Origin: Paraplanobispora takensis
GTDB taxonomy: Bacteria > Actinomycetota > Actinomycetes > Streptosporangiales > Streptosporangiaceae
DNA: 64,000 bases
Reading direction: 5' to 3'
NCBI RefSeq assembly: GCF_016863195.1
Contig: NZ_BOOK01000030.1
Span: 144,507-208,506 of the forward strand
Shown: positions 51,215 through 62,160 of the stretch, piece after piece
Position numbering within the stretch: position 1 is the stretch's first letter
How the letters are laid out: the number at the start of each line of letters is the position of its first letter
Notes under the pieces: generated by a model
Seen by the model: the letters and a program-made list of their open reading frames with translations, nothing else
Database searches by the model: none
Told to the model about the DNA's origin: nothing
Position numbers and translations under genes: made by a program

Positions 51215-52984
51215 TCAGTTGCCCTGCTTCCACTGCGCGATCAGCTTGTCGTAGTCGAGCGTCTCGGGCTTGCCCCGCTCGTCGGCGAGCTTGGGCACCG
51301 GGGCGCCCGGCTGGTCCAGCCAGTACTGGGCACCCCGGTCCGGGTTCAGCTTCGGCGCGCAGTCGCCGCCGTAGCCGCGGCGCTCCAGCCGGGACAGGAT
51401 CTCGTCCTGCTGCCTGGCGAGGTTGTCCATCGACTGCTGGGGCGTGGTCTCCCCGGTCACGGCGGTGGCGACGTTCTGCCACCACAGCTGGGCCAGCCGC
51501 GGATAGTCGGGCACGTTGGTCCCGGTCGGGGTCCACTGCTTGCGGGCGGGCGAGCGGTAGAACTCGATCAGGCCGCCGTACTTGGCCGCGTTGTCGGTGA
51601 AGTAGTCGCTGCGGACGTCGGTGTCCCGGATGAAGGTCAGCCCGACGATGGACTTCTTCAGCGAGACGCTCTTGGAGGTGACGAACTGGGCGTACAGCCA
51701 GGCCGCGGCGCGGCGCTCGGGCGGGGTGTTCTTCAGCAGGGTCCAGGACCCGGCGTCCTGGTAGCCCAGCTTGTTGCCGTCCTTCCAGTAGGAGCCGTGC
51801 GGGCTGGGCGCCATCCGCCACTTCGGCGTGCCGTCCGCGTTGACGACCGGTAGCCCCTGCTTGGTCATGTCGGCGGTGAAGGCGGTGTACCAGAAGATCT
51901 GCTGGGCGATGTTGCCCTGCGCGGGGACCGGGCCGGCCTCGCTGAAGTTCATCCCGGCCGCCTCCTTGGGCGCGTACTTCTTCAGCCAGTCCACGTACTT
52001 GGTGAGCGCGTAGACCGAGGCCGGGCCGTTGGTGTCGCCGCCGCGGCCCACCGACGAGCCGACCGGGCGGCAGTCCTCCACCCGGATGCCCCAGTCGTCC
52101 ACCGGCAGCCCGTTGGGGATGCCCGCGTCGCCGTTGCCGGCCATCGACAGCCAGGCGTCGGTGAAGCGCCAGCCCAGCGAGGGGTCCTTGCGGCCGTAGT
52201 CCATGTGGCCGTAGACCTTCTTGCCCTCGACGGTGCCGTCGCCGTTCACCTTGTTGGTGAAGAAGTCGGCGATGTCCTCGTAGGCGGCCCAGTTGACCGG
52301 CACGCCCAGGTCGTAGCCGTAGGCGTCCTTGAACTGCTTGCGGATCTTCTCGTCGGTGAACCAGTCGTAGCGGAACCAGTAGAGGTTCGCGAACTGCTGG
52401 TCGGGGAGCTGATAGATCTTCTTGTCCGGCCCGGTGGTGAAGCTGATGCCGATGAAGTCGCCGATGTCCAGCGTGGGCGAGGTGACCGCCTTGCCCTCCC
52501 CGGCCATGTAGTCCGACAGCGGGAGCACGTAGTCCCCGCGGGAGTGCGTGCCGATGAGGTCGGAGTCGTTGACGTAGGCGTCGTAGATGTTCTGGTTGCC
52601 CTGGATCTGGGTCTGGAGCTTCTCGATGACGTCGCCCTCCTGGATCAGGTCGTGCTTGATCCTGATCCCGGTGATCTCGGTGAACGCCTTGGCGAGCTGC
52701 CGCGACTCGTACTCGTGCGTGGTGATGGTCTCGGAGACCACGTTGATGTCCATGCCGCGGTACGGCGCCGCCGCCTTGATGAACCAGTCCATCTCCGCCA
52801 GCTGCTGGTCACGCGAGAGGGTGCTGGGGGTGAACTCCTGGGAGACCCACCGCGCCGCCGCGGTCTTGGCGGCGGCCTCGTTGAACTCCCCGGTCGGCTG
52901 TCCCTGCTCCCCCTGTGAGCACGCGGCCGCCAGCAGGCCGACGGCCAGGACGATGACCGCACGCCCCCTGAGTGTTAACGACAT
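51215..52984 (-). CDS. glpV: ABC transporter substrate-binding lipoprotein (GlpV-like)
   Basis: A 589-residue lipoprotein. The N-terminus is a signal with lipobox LAAAC (Cys22). The mature chain is long for a solute-binding protein, as in the GlpV group of the rhizobial glycerol transporter (DINVVSETITTHEYESRQLA; YVNDSDLIGTHSRGDYVLPL; FTDAWLSMAGNGD). Five transporter genes upstream on the same strand have the same order as the GlpVSTPQ system, including the small DUF2160 membrane protein, so glycerol or a related polyol is the likely ligand. Confidence 0.87.
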   Translation of the reverse strand: MSLTLRGRAVIVLAVGLLAAACSQGEQGQPTGEFNEAAAKTAAARWVSQEFTPSTLSRDQQLAEMDWFIKAAAPYRGMDINVVSETITTHEYESRQLAKAFTEITGIRIKHDLIQEGDVIEKLQTQIQGNQNIYDAYVNDSDLIGTHSRGDYVLPLSDYMAGEGKAVTSPTLDIGDFIGISFTTGPDKKIYQLPDQQFANLYWFRYDWFTDEKIRKQFKDAYGYDLGVPVNWAAYEDIADFFTNKVNGDGTVEGKKVYGHMDYGRKDPSLGWRFTDAWLSMAGNGDAGIPNGLPVDDWGIRVEDCRPVGSSVGRGGDTNGPASVYALTKYVDWLKKYAPKEAAGMNFSEAGPVPAQGNIAQQIFWYTAFTADMTKQGLPVVNADGTPKWRMAPSPHGSYWKDGNKLGYQDAGSWTLLKNTPPERRAAAWLYAQFVTSKSVSLKKSIVGLTFIRDTDVRSDYFTDNAAKYGGLIEFYRSPARKQWTPTGTNVPDYPRLAQLWWQNVATAVTGETTPQQSMDNLARQQDEILSRLERRGYGGDCAPKLNPDRGAQYWLDQPGAPVPKLADERGKPETLDYDKLIAQWKQGN

Positions 52985-53020
52985 CTCCGACTCCTCTCTG
53001 GCGGCCGTTGTTTTTCCACG

Positions 53021-53296
53021 TCAACCCCATATGCCGATCACCAGCGCCACCAGCAGCGCGCATCCCAGGGCGAGCCACATCGACAGGTCGGTGACCGCGA
53101 TCCAGACCGTGAGCACCACCGCCGCGCTGATCAGCCCGATGTACAGCCGGTCGCCCCGGTCGGTCTCGATCCGCAGGAAGCCGCGCCGCGCCACCGGCGG
53201 CGAGATCTTCGCCCACACCGCCATCCCGGCCAGCAGCAGGCCCAGGCCGACGAAGACCAGGGCCGTGGGCGGCGTCCACACCATCCACTCCAGCAC
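53021..53296 (-). CDS. DUF2160-type small membrane protein of the glycerol transporter
   Basis: A 91-residue membrane protein, easily missed. The GTG at 53296 follows a strong GGAGGGTCTGACC site, 2 bases after the permease stop. Helices at about residues 8-26 and two near the C-terminus surround a basic loop (SPPVARRGFLRIETDRGDR). The size and position between permease and binding protein match the DUF2160 protein found in rhizobial glycerol transporter operons. Confidence 0.78.
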   Translation of the reverse strand: MLEWMVWTPPTALVFVGLGLLLAGMAVWAKISPPVARRGFLRIETDRGDRLYIGLISAAVVLTVWIAVTDLSMWLALGCALLVALVIGIWG

Positions 53297-53298
53297 GG

Positions 53299-54147
<849 letters not shown>

Positions 54148-54151
54148 GGGC

Positions 54152-55159
54152 TCACCTTCCCGTCCTGGTCAGCACGGTGAAGAAGACGTAGGAGACGATC
54201 TGCACGGTGAGGAAGTACAGCAGCGAGAAGGCGCCGGCGGGCCCCAGGTCGAACTGCCCGACGGCGATCTTCGACAGCAGGATGCTCAGGAACGAGGTGG
54301 CGTTGCCCGGTCCCCCGCCGGTCACCACGAACGGCTCGGTGTAGATCATGAAACTGTCCATGAAGCGCAGCAGGATCGCGATCGTCAGCACGCCGCGCAG
54401 GCGCGGGAGCTGGATGTGGCGGAAGGTGGCCCAGCCGGAGGCGGCGTCGATCTGCGCGGCCTGGAAGTAGGGCTCGGGGATCGAGCGCAGGCCCGCGTAG
54501 GCCAGCAGCGCCACCAGCGGGGTCCAGTGCCACACGTCCATGATCAGGACCGTGATCCAGGCGTCGGTGGAGTCCAGGGTGTAGTTGAAGTTGACGCCCA
54601 GGACGTTGTTGATCGTCCAGCCGCCCAGGCCGATGTCGCCGCGCGCGAAGATCTGCCAGATGGTGCCCACCACGTTCCACGGGATGAGCAGCGGCAGAGC
54701 GACCAGCACCAGGGCCACCGGCACCCCCAGCCCGTGGCGCGGCATCGAGACCGCGATCGCCACCCCGAGCGGGATCTCCAGCAGCAGGACCTGCGCCGAG
54801 AACAACAGCGTCCGCACGAACGCGGCGCGGACCTCGGGGTCGCGCGAGACGCTGCGGAACCAGTCCAGCCCCACGAAGATCCGGTCGGTGGGGCTGAAGA
54901 TGTCCTGCACCGAGAAGTTGACCACCGTCATCAGCGGGATCACCGCGGTGAAGGCGACCGACACGACGACCGGCAGCACCAGGAACCAGGCCCGGTTGTT
55001 CCTCGGCTTGGTGTCCGCCTGTCCGCCCGGCTCGTCGCGGGGTAGGGCCGCCCCCACCGGCGCCTCCGGCTCCACCCGGTCGCCGGCGACGACGGCGCCC
55101 GCCGTGGAGACCTCGCCGGAGACGTCGCCGGAGACGTCGTTCAGCCTCTCGCCGGTCAC
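54152..55159 (-). CDS. glpP: ABC transporter permease (GlpP-like)
   Basis: A 335-residue permease of the MalF type. The GTG start follows GGGAGGGACGG and overlaps the stop of the ATPase gene (GTGA). The first 55 residues are hydrophilic, with small Asp-Val-Ser-Gly repeats (DVSGDVSGEVS) and no homology expected there. Six helices follow, and the contact loop near AAQIDAASGWATFRHIQLP contains the conserved Gly. Confidence 0.9.
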   Translation of the reverse strand: MTGERLNDVSGDVSGEVSTAGAVVAGDRVEPEAPVGAALPRDEPGGQADTKPRNNRAWFLVLPVVVSVAFTAVIPLMTVVNFSVQDIFSPTDRIFVGLDWFRSVSRDPEVRAAFVRTLLFSAQVLLLEIPLGVAIAVSMPRHGLGVPVALVLVALPLLIPWNVVGTIWQIFARGDIGLGGWTINNVLGVNFNYTLDSTDAWITVLIMDVWHWTPLVALLAYAGLRSIPEPYFQAAQIDAASGWATFRHIQLPRLRGVLTIAILLRFMDSFMIYTEPFVVTGGGPGNATSFLSILLSKIAVGQFDLGPAGAFSLLYFLTVQIVSYVFFTVLTRTGR

Positions 55160-56259
55160 GATCCGTCCCTCCCGTCCAGCGGCGCGATCGACCCGCACCG
55201 GACCGCGTCCCGGAACAGGAACGCCCGGCCGGCGTCGAAGCGGAAGAACTCCACGGCGCCGGGCGCGTACCGGGAGCCGGCGCCGGTCTTGGCGACGAGG
55301 GGGTGGTCGTCCACCCGGGCGCGCACGAGGTCGTAGGCGCCCATGCGGTCCACCCCGGTGATCCGCGCGGTCAGGCCTGGCGTCGCCTGCGCGGCGGTGA
55401 TCCGCACGAACTCCGGCCGCACGCCGATCCGCACCGGCCCCGGCGGCAGGTCGCCGTCCTCGCCCACCGCCCGCCCGACGGCCTCGGCCCCGACCCGGAC
55501 CGCGCCGCCGGCGATCTCGGCGGGCACCACGTTCATGCCGGGCGAGCCGATGAAGTGCCCGACGAACTCGTGCGCGGGCGACAGGAACAGCTCGGTCGGC
55601 TCTCCGGCCTGCACGATCTCCCCCTCGTTGAGGACGACCACCTCGTCGGCGAAGGTCAGCGCCTCGGTCTGGTCGTGGGTGACGTAGATGAGCGTGTGGC
55701 CGGTGTCGCGGTGGATCTCCTTCAGCTTGCTGCGCAGCGTCCACTTCATCGCGGGGTCGATGACGGTGAGGGGCTCGTCGAGCAGGACCGCGGCGACCTC
55801 GGGGCGGACCAGCCCGCGGCCCAGGCTGACGATCTGCTGCCGGCCCGGGTCCAGCCGCCGGGACCTGCGGCGCAGGTGGTCGTCCAGCCCGAGCAGGTGG
55901 GAGACCCTGCGCACCCGCTGGTCGATCTCCGCCTTGGGGTACTTGCGGTTGCGCAGCGGGAAGGCGAGGTTGTCGTACACCGACATCTCCTCGTACAGCA
56001 CCGGGAACTGGAAGACCTGGGCGATGTTGCGGCGCGCGGTGGGCACCGCGGTGACATCCCGGTCCCCCAGCCAGACCCGTCCCGTCGTCGGGGAGAGCAG
56101 CCCCGAGATGATGTTCAGGAGCGTCGTCTTGCCGCACCCGCTGGGCCCGAGCAGCGCGTAGGCCCGGTCGCTGCGCCAGGTCCACGTCATCGGCCGCAGC
56201 GCCCACGTCCGGCCCCCGTCGTAGCTGTGGCCCACGCCCTCCAGCCGGATGTCAGCCAT
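55156..56259 (-). CDS. glpT: ABC transporter ATPase (GlpT-like) with altered signature
   Basis: A 367-residue ATPase. It has Walker A GPSGCGKTT, Q-loop region FQFPVLYEEMSV, Walker B VAAVLLDEPLTVIDP and the switch His in YVTHD. The signature reads LDPGRQQ rather than LSGGQQ, a change also known in the GlpS/GlpT pair of rhizobial glycerol transporters (from memory). A C-terminal TOBE-like domain follows. The gene overlaps the next ATPase by 8 bases. Confidence 0.88.
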   Translation of the reverse strand: MADIRLEGVGHSYDGGRTWALRPMTWTWRSDRAYALLGPSGCGKTTLLNIISGLLSPTTGRVWLGDRDVTAVPTARRNIAQVFQFPVLYEEMSVYDNLAFPLRNRKYPKAEIDQRVRRVSHLLGLDDHLRRRSRRLDPGRQQIVSLGRGLVRPEVAAVLLDEPLTVIDPAMKWTLRSKLKEIHRDTGHTLIYVTHDQTEALTFADEVVVLNEGEIVQAGEPTELFLSPAHEFVGHFIGSPGMNVVPAEIAGGAVRVGAEAVGRAVGEDGDLPPGPVRIGVRPEFVRITAAQATPGLTARITGVDRMGAYDLVRARVDDHPLVAKTGAGSRYAPGAVEFFRFDAGRAFLFRDAVRCGSIAPLDGRDGS

Positions 56260-57343
56260 GCAGATCGGCCTCCGCCGCCGGTCTGGCCGGCAGGCTCACG
56301 CCGGCCTCGTCGAAGATGAGGACCCGCGAGGGGTCGACGTAGGCCGTCGCCGGCTGCCCGGGCGTGAACAGCCGCGTCCCCTCCAGCTGGGCCACGAGGT
56401 GCCGGCTGCCCGGCAGCAGCAGATGCAGGAAGGTGGCGCTGCCCGTCACCTCCGCCAGCCGGATCTCCGCGGGGAACTCCACGTCCCCGGGCCCGGTCCG
56501 CTCGATGGTCACCTGGTGCGGGCGCACCCCCAGGACCACGCGCCCGGCGGGCGCCCGCTCGCCGGGCACCGGGAAACAGACACCCAGGCAGTCGATCCTG
56601 CCCTCGTGGGCCAGGCCCGGCAGCAGGTTCAGCGGCGGGTCGCTGAGCGTCGCCGCGACGGCCAGCGTCGGCGGCCGGTCGTACATCTCCGCCACGTCGC
56701 CGGTGTGCTGGATGCGGCCCTCGCCCAGTACCACCGTGGGCGCCGCGAAGCCCAGCGCCTCGGCCGGATCGGCCGTGGAGTACAGGACCACCCCCGCCGA
56801 GCCGGCGAACATGTCCCTGAGGTCGGCGCGCAGCTGCTCCCTGAGCTTGTAGTCGAGGTTGGCCAGCGGCTCGTCCAGCAGCAGCACGTCGACGGGCCGC
56901 GCCAGCGCCCTGGCGATGGCGGTGCGCTGCTGCTGGCCTCCCGACAGTTCCTCGGGCCTGCGGTCGAGCAGGTCGCCGATGCCCATGATCTCGGCGATCT
57001 CACGCACCCGCCGGTCGATCTCCCGGCGGGGGAAGGAGGGGTCCAGGCGCAGCGGGGAGGCGATGTTCTCGTACACCGACAGGGACGGGTAGTTGATGAA
57101 CTGCTGGTAGACGAAGGCCACCGACCGTTTGCGCACCGAGACCGACGTGACGTCCCGGCCGTTGACGACGACGCGTCCCGAGGTGGGGGGGAGGAGTCCG
57201 GCGGCGACCCGCATCAGCGTCGTCTTGCCCGCCGCCAGCGGCCCGATGAGGGTCGTCATCCCGTTCGGCAGTTCGAGATCGATGTCTTCGAGCCAGGTCT
57301 CCCCGCGCTGCCTGACGCGAACGCCGTCAAGGATCAGCGTCAC
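56252..57343 (-). CDS. glpS: ABC transporter ATPase (GlpS-like), first gene of operon
   Basis: A 363-residue ATPase read from GTG 57343 (GGGAGGACGG before it); an ATG at 57370 is a less likely start. Walker A is GPLAAGKTT, the signature ELSGGQQQR is complete and Walker B is VLLLDEPLANLD. The position after Walker B that should carry the switch His is Thr (LYSTADPAEAL). This suggests division of labour between the two ATPases, which together would have one normal signature and one normal switch. TOBE-like C-terminus. Confidence 0.88.
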   Translation of the reverse strand: MTLILDGVRVRQRGETWLEDIDLELPNGMTTLIGPLAAGKTTLMRVAAGLLPPTSGRVVVNGRDVTSVSVRKRSVAFVYQQFINYPSLSVYENIASPLRLDPSFPRREIDRRVREIAEIMGIGDLLDRRPEELSGGQQQRTAIARALARPVDVLLLDEPLANLDYKLREQLRADLRDMFAGSAGVVLYSTADPAEALGFAAPTVVLGEGRIQHTGDVAEMYDRPPTLAVAATLSDPPLNLLPGLAHEGRIDCLGVCFPVPGERAPAGRVVLGVRPHQVTIERTGPGDVEFPAEIRLAEVTGSATFLHLLLPGSRHLVAQLEGTRLFTPGQPATAYVDPSRVLIFDEAGVSLPARPAAEADLHG

Positions 57344-57477
57344 TGTGCCCCGTCCTCCCTGCCGGAGCATGATCGAATACCGTGCGGTCGGTGTGAGGCT
57401 CCGACGTGTGGTCGCGACAGTCCTGGGCCGGTTGGCACCTCCATATAACATGATCTGCAAGTTTGTGCATAGAGCAG

Positions 57478-57510
57478 CGGCGCCCCGCAGGCGAGGCCTG
57501 CGGGGCGCCG
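57478..57510 (-). terminator. 15-bp hairpin after the phosphoketolase gene
   Basis: CGGCGCCCCGCAGGC and its perfect complement enclose a 3-base loop, 70 bases after the phosphoketolase stop on the minus strand and before the transporter operon. There is no T-run. Confidence 0.6.
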
Positions 57511-57580
57511 TGCCGTACGGTGTCCGGACCGCTCAGGGCCCGGTGACGCCCGGACCCCTGTGACGCTCAGGGTCCGGCGG

Positions 57581-59929
57581 TCACTGCGGCCAGGTCCAGT
57601 TCCGGATCTCCGCGGGGTCCTCGCCGTGCCGGCGGGTGTGGGCGCGGATGTGCAGCCGCAGGTCGGTCATCTTCTGACGCAGGTGCGCCGCGGCGGTGCC
57701 CAGGCCGGGGACCCGGTCGATGACGTCGATGACCAGGTGATAGCGGTCGATGTCGTTGAGCATGGCCATGTCGAAGGGCGTGGTGGTGGTGCCCTCCTCC
57801 TTGTAGCCGCGCACGTGGATGTTGTTGTGCCCGGCGCGGCGGTAGGTCAGGCGGTGGATCAGCCACGGGTAGCCGTGGAAGTTGAAGATGACCGGCTTGT
57901 CGGCGGTGAACAGGGCGTCGAACTCGTTGTCCGGCATGCCGTGCGGGTGCTCGCTGGGCGGCTGCAGGCGCATGAGGTCGACGACGTTGACGACCCTGAC
58001 CTTGAGGCCGGGCAGATGCTCCCGCAGCAGCGCTGCCGCGGCCAGCGTCTCCAGGGTCGGCACGTCACCGGCGCAGGCCAGTACGACGTCGGGTTCGCCT
58101 CCGGCGTCGTTGGAGGCCCAGTCGATGATGCCCAGGCCGCGGGTGCAGTGGACGATCGCCTCCTCCATCGTGAACAGGTCCAGCACCGGCTGCTTGCCCG
58201 CCACGATGACGTTGACGTAGTCGCGCGAGCGCAGGCAGTGGTCGCCGACCGACAGCAGCGTGTTGGCGTCCGGCGGCAGATAGACCCGCACGACCTTGGC
58301 CTTCTTGTTGACCACGACGTCGAGGAAGCCGGGGTCCTGGTGGCTGAAGCCGTTGTGGTCCTGGCGCCACACGTGCGACGACAGCAGATAGTTGAGCGAG
58401 GCCACCGGCCGCCGCCACGGGATGTCGTGGCAGGCGTCCAGCCACTTGGCGTGCTGGTTGAACATGGCGTCGACGATGTGGATGAACGCCTCGTAGCAGT
58501 TGAACAGGCCGTGCCTGCCGGTCAGCAGATAGCCCTCCAGCCAGCCCTGGCACAGGTGCTCCGACAGCACCTCCATGACGCGCCCGCCGGGGCCCAGCGC
58601 CTCGTCGGTGGGCAGGACCTCGGCGTTCCAGGTGCGCGAGGTCGCCTCGAAGACCGCGCCGAGCCGGTTGGAGGCGGTCTCGTCGGGCCCCATCAGGCGG
58701 AAGGTCTGCGGGTTGGCCTCGATGATGTCGCGCAGGAAGGCGCCCAGCACGCGGGTGGGCTCGGTCAGCTGCGCGGCCGGGGCCTTGACCTCCACGGCGT
58801 AGCGGCGGAAGTCGGGGATGGCCAGCGGGCGCAGGATCTCCCCGCCGTTGGCGTGCGGGCTGGCGCTCATCCGCCGCGGGCCCTGGGGCACCAGCTGGAG
58901 GATCTCCGGCAACGGCTGGCCGTCGGCGTCGAAGAGCTCCTCGGGCCGGTAGGATCGCATCCACTCCTCCAGCATCGCCCGGTGGGCGGCGTCGTCGCGG
59001 ACTCCGGACAGCGGGACCTGGTGGGAACGCCAGGTGCCCTCCACCGGGACGCCGTCGACCTCGCGGGGCCCGGTCCAGCCCTTGGGCGTCCTCAGGATGA
59101 TCATGGGCAGACGCCGGGCGTGCCCGTTCTTGAACTCGGCGATCTGGTCGAAGACCGTGTTCAGGGTGGAGGCCATCAGCTCGTGCATGGTCTGCGGGTC
59201 GTCGCCGGAGACGATGTGCGGGCGGTAGCCGTACCCCTCCATGAGCTTGATCAGCTCGTCTTCGGGGATGCGGGCCAGCACCGTGGGATTGGCGATCTTG
59301 TAGCCGTTCAGGTGGAGGATCGGCAGGACGACGCCGTCGCGCTGCGGATCCAGGAACTTGTTGGAGTGCCAGCTGGCGGCCAGCGGGCCGGTCTCGGCCT
59401 CGCCGTCTCCGATGACGCAGGCGACCACCAGGCGGGGGTTGTCGAAGGCGGCGCCGTAGGCGTGGGCCAGAGCGTAGCCGAGCTCACCGCCCTCGTGGAT
59501 CGATCCGGGTGTCTCGGGGGCGACGTGGCTGGGGACGCCGCCGGGGAAGGAGAACTGCCGGAACAGGTGCCGCATGCCCGCGACGTTCTGCGGGATGTCG
59601 GGGTACTTGTCGGTGTAGGAGCCCTCCAGCCAGGCGTGCGCGACCGCGGCGGGGCCACCGTGTCCCGGCCCGGCAATGTAGATCATCTCCTGGTCCCGCT
59701 CAAGGATGACCTGGTTGAGATGTGCGAAGCAGAAGTTCAGGCCCGGTGTGGTGCCCCAGTGCCCGAGCAGCCGGGGCTTGATGTGCTCGACCGCGAGAGG
59801 CTCGGTCAGCAGGGGGTTGTCCAGCAGGTAGATCTGTCCTACCGAGAGATAGTTCGCGGCGCGCCAGTAGGCATCGATCCTCTGTAGTTTCTCCATGAAC
59901 GTCACGATTCCCGCATTTTTCTTGATCAT
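57581..59929 (-). CDS. xfp: phosphoketolase
   Basis: A 782-residue thiamine-diphosphate enzyme that splits xylulose-5-phosphate (and often fructose-6-phosphate) with phosphate to acetyl phosphate. Typical are [13 protein letters not shown] near the N-terminus, the cofactor site [19 protein letters not shown], and [20 protein letters not shown] and [20 protein letters not shown] toward the end. Length fits the family (about 790). The ATG at 59929 is weakly supported by a distant GGAGG; an ATG at 59896 is possible. It lies downstream of a DoxX gene on the same strand, with a terminator between. Confidence 0.95.
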   Translation of the reverse strand: MIKKNAGIVTFMEKLQRIDAYWRAANYLSVGQIYLLDNPLLTEPLAVEHIKPRLLGHWGTTPGLNFCFAHLNQVILERDQEMIYIAGPGHGGPAAVAHAWLEGSYTDKYPDIPQNVAGMRHLFRQFSFPGGVPSHVAPETPGSIHEGGELGYALAHAYGAAFDNPRLVVACVIGDGEAETGPLAASWHSNKFLDPQRDGVVLPILHLNGYKIANPTVLARIPEDELIKLMEGYGYRPHIVSGDDPQTMHELMASTLNTVFDQIAEFKNGHARRLPMIILRTPKGWTGPREVDGVPVEGTWRSHQVPLSGVRDDAAHRAMLEEWMRSYRPEELFDADGQPLPEILQLVPQGPRRMSASPHANGGEILRPLAIPDFRRYAVEVKAPAAQLTEPTRVLGAFLRDIIEANPQTFRLMGPDETASNRLGAVFEATSRTWNAEVLPTDEALGPGGRVMEVLSEHLCQGWLEGYLLTGRHGLFNCYEAFIHIVDAMFNQHAKWLDACHDIPWRRPVASLNYLLSSHVWRQDHNGFSHQDPGFLDVVVNKKAKVVRVYLPPDANTLLSVGDHCLRSRDYVNVIVAGKQPVLDLFTMEEAIVHCTRGLGIIDWASNDAGGEPDVVLACAGDVPTLETLAAAALLREHLPGLKVRVVNVVDLMRLQPPSEHPHGMPDNEFDALFTADKPVIFNFHGYPWLIHRLTYRRAGHNNIHVRGYKEEGTTTTPFDMAMLNDIDRYHLVIDVIDRVPGLGTAAAHLRQKMTDLRLHIRAHTRRHGEDPAEIRNWTWPQ

Positions 59930-60050
59930 CTAGAGGATTTGGTCCTCCCTGATGAAGCTTTGGAAAAGTGCATACGGCCCGAAAAACACATTTTTCCGAT
60001 AACGACACAGACGGCTGACGCCGGCCGCGAACGGACTCCGGACATGCCGA

Positions 60051-60082
60051 ACGCCCGTCCCCCGCGTTCAGGGGACGGGCGT
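60051..60082 (-). terminator. 12-bp hairpin after the DoxX gene
   Basis: ACGCCCGTCCCC and its perfect complement enclose an 8-base loop, 11 bases after the DoxX stop on the minus strand. It separates DoxX from phosphoketolase. Confidence 0.6.
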
Positions 60083-60093
60083 CTCGGCGGCCC

Positions 60094-60651
60094 TCACTTG
60101 AGGATCGGCAGTCGCTTGACCAGGGCGGTCTTGCCCCACCGGGCACCCAGGCCCAGGGTGTCGCCGGCCCGGGCCAGGGCCAGGGCGACCAGCACGATGG
60201 CGTAGACGATGTGCTCGTCCATGAACGGGTTGGTGACCAGGGGCAGCTCGGCCGCCCACATCATCAGCATCATGGCCGCGCCCGCGCCGGCCGCGATCCG
60301 CAGGCCCATGCCCAGGATCAGCGCGGTGCCGATGCCGGCCATGCCGAGCATGAACAGCCAGTCCACCCAGGCCTGACCGGCCAGGGCGCTGAAGAAGCCG
60401 CCCAGCGCGTTCTCGCCGGTGCCCTTCAGAAAGCCGGTGGTGGGGCTGCCCCCGTTGACCCAGGCCTTGGCCGCCGGGGTGGCGAACCCGAGACCGAAGG
60501 TCTTGTCGAGGAAGGCCCACAGGAACACCCAGCCCAGGGCGATGCGGGCGGCGGCCCAGGCGTAGGCGACGGCGGGGATACGGCCCCGCGCGGCGGCGGC
60601 GGGGGCGGCGGTAGTGGTGAGCGGCCGGGTGTGCCGTTCGAGGATGGCCAT
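60094..60651 (-). CDS. DoxX-family membrane protein
   Basis: A 185-residue protein with four hydrophobic helices, starting with an ARIALGWVFLWAFLDKTFG segment typical of DoxX. The ATG follows GGAGCCGATC. DoxX proteins take part in membrane thiol and redox metabolism. About 120 bases upstream lies the palindrome GGGAC-CTTC-GTCCC, resembling DevR/DosR dormancy sites. Confidence 0.85.
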   Translation of the reverse strand: MAILERHTRPLTTTAAPAAAARGRIPAVAYAWAAARIALGWVFLWAFLDKTFGLGFATPAAKAWVNGGSPTTGFLKGTGENALGGFFSALAGQAWVDWLFMLGMAGIGTALILGMGLRIAAGAGAAMMLMMWAAELPLVTNPFMDEHIVYAIVLVALALARAGDTLGLGARWGKTALVKRLPILK

Positions 60652-60769
60652 GATCGGCTCCTTGTTTCTTTTCTGTCGTGTTCTTATGACACTCAGTTAA
60701 TCGGCCGCACCCCCTGTTTCCGCAGAGCCGTACGGCTCACGCCGGGATCGCCAAGGTCCTGTCCTCAAC

Positions 60770-60783
60770 GGGACCTTCGTCCC
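60770..60783. promoter_or_regulatory. DevR/DosR-like palindrome upstream of DoxX
   Basis: GGGAC-CTTC-GTCCC is a perfect 5-bp inverted repeat around 4 bases, the core seen in actinobacterial DevR (DosR) boxes. It lies 119-132 bases before the DoxX start. An overlapping AAGGTCC...GGACCTT repeat (60753-60777) may be a second half-site. Confidence 0.5.
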
Positions 60784-60844
60784 TCCGATCTCAGTTCTCG
60801 CGAGGGTCTCAATTCTTGCGAGGGCCTCAACTCTTGCGGGGGCC

Positions 60845-62080
60845 TCAGCGCACGAGCCGGACCAGCGTGGTGGCGGTGACGGCGGCCACGGTCGCGGCCA
60901 TGACGAGCCCGCCCAGCATGCCGATCAGCGCGACGAGCACGGCGGGCTGTCCCGGCTGCCACAGCGGTGTGGTGACGAGGCCGAAGGCGGCCAGGCCCAT
61001 GCACCAGCCGCCGGCGCTCGCCACGACCCACTGCCACGCGCGGGCCAGATGCCCGCGCAGGAGCCGCCACTGCGACAGCCCGATGGACGTCAGCGCGATC
61101 ATGCCCATCACGACGAGGACCGGCCAGGAGACGTCCTCCGCTCCCCGGCCGACCATCAGGGGGACCGCCGCCGACCAGGCCAGTGCCGCACCGGCCGCGG
61201 TCGCCCGCACCCACGACCGGGTCGGCACCGCCGGCAGCGCACCGCGAAGCGCCCAGGCCTGGGCCAGGCCGAGCACGGCCCCCTCCCCCGCTCCGGCGAG
61301 GATCATCAGGGCGGCCAGGGCCAGGGGCCCGAACCCCGGGGAGCCGGCGATCAGCGCGGCGACCACCGCGGGCAGGACGAATCCGGCGACCTCTCCGAGC
61401 ACGGTGGCGCGGAACCAGCGCCACCACAGGCCGGTGATCCGGGCACGCGGGATCGGATCACCGAGGCGGATGCGGATCGCGACCCCGTCACGGGCCCAGG
61501 CCGACTGCGCGGCCCCCGACGGACGGTCCGCGGCCATCGCCATGAGGGTCTCCACGACCTGCTCCGGCTCCGCGGACGTCCGCGCGGTCGCGTTCCACTC
61601 ACGGCCCCGCAGGAGCACGCGGACGGGCGCCCCGTCGCGCAGGTTGCGCCACCACTGCCGCTCCCGGCGGCTGATCAGCAGCAGCTCGCCGTCCCGCTCC
61701 ACGTACCCGGCGGGTACGGCGATCTCCCGGCCGCTCACCCGGCCCCGCATCGTGAGCAGCACGACCGAGGCGCTCACCAGATCGTGCACCGGAGAGCGCA
61801 ACAACCCCCGCACGACCGGGTTGACCACCCGGTTCTGCGTCGCGTCCAGCAGACGCCGCCACCCCGGCCCGCCGGAGGCGACCCCCGCCGGCCCGCGGGC
61901 GCCGGGAGGATGTCCCCGGTCCATCGGCCCGGCGGCGGAGGCTCTCAGGCCGACCGGTTGGCGGATGCCGAGGGGACCTCTCCGGTCCGACGGCCCGGTG
62001 GCAGGAGGTCCCGTGGTCGCCGGCTCGCGGGTGCCGCGAGGATGTCCCAGGTTCACCGGGCGTGCGGTGTGCGGTGTCAT
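60845..62080 (-). CDS. F420-type nitroreductase domain fused to membrane domain
   Basis: A 411-residue protein from the ATG at 62080, with GGAGG 9 bases before it. Residues 1-65 are Pro/Gly/Arg-rich and likely disordered. A deazaflavin-dependent nitroreductase-like domain (RGRVSGREIAVPAGYVERDG; ISRRERQWWRNLRDGAPV) follows at about 90-190. The C-terminal half has six to seven membrane helices. The nitroreductase domain is related to mycobacterial Ddn. A DevR-like site lies 81-94 bases upstream. Substrate unknown; quinone or lipid reduction at the membrane is a family-based guess. Confidence 0.8.
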   Translation of the reverse strand: MTPHTARPVNLGHPRGTREPATTGPPATGPSDRRGPLGIRQPVGLRASAAGPMDRGHPPGARGPAGVASGGPGWRRLLDATQNRVVNPVVRGLLRSPVHDLVSASVVLLTMRGRVSGREIAVPAGYVERDGELLLISRRERQWWRNLRDGAPVRVLLRGREWNATARTSAEPEQVVETLMAMAADRPSGAAQSAWARDGVAIRIRLGDPIPRARITGLWWRWFRATVLGEVAGFVLPAVVAALIAGSPGFGPLALAALMILAGAGEGAVLGLAQAWALRGALPAVPTRSWVRATAAGAALAWSAAVPLMVGRGAEDVSWPVLVVMGMIALTSIGLSQWRLLRGHLARAWQWVVASAGGWCMGLAAFGLVTTPLWQPGQPAVLVALIGMLGGLVMAATVAAVTATTLVRLVR

Positions 62081-62160
62081 GATGTCGCGCCTCCTGCGGT
62101 CGCCCCCATTCGACCGCCGGTCACGCGCCTTCCGGCAGTGACGAAAATCCTTCGCGCCCA

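Noticed and set aside
57560..59887. Plus-strand open frame of 775 codons opposite phosphoketolase
   Set aside because: Mirror frame of a strongly conserved gene; Gln/Val/Asp-rich composition with no domain.
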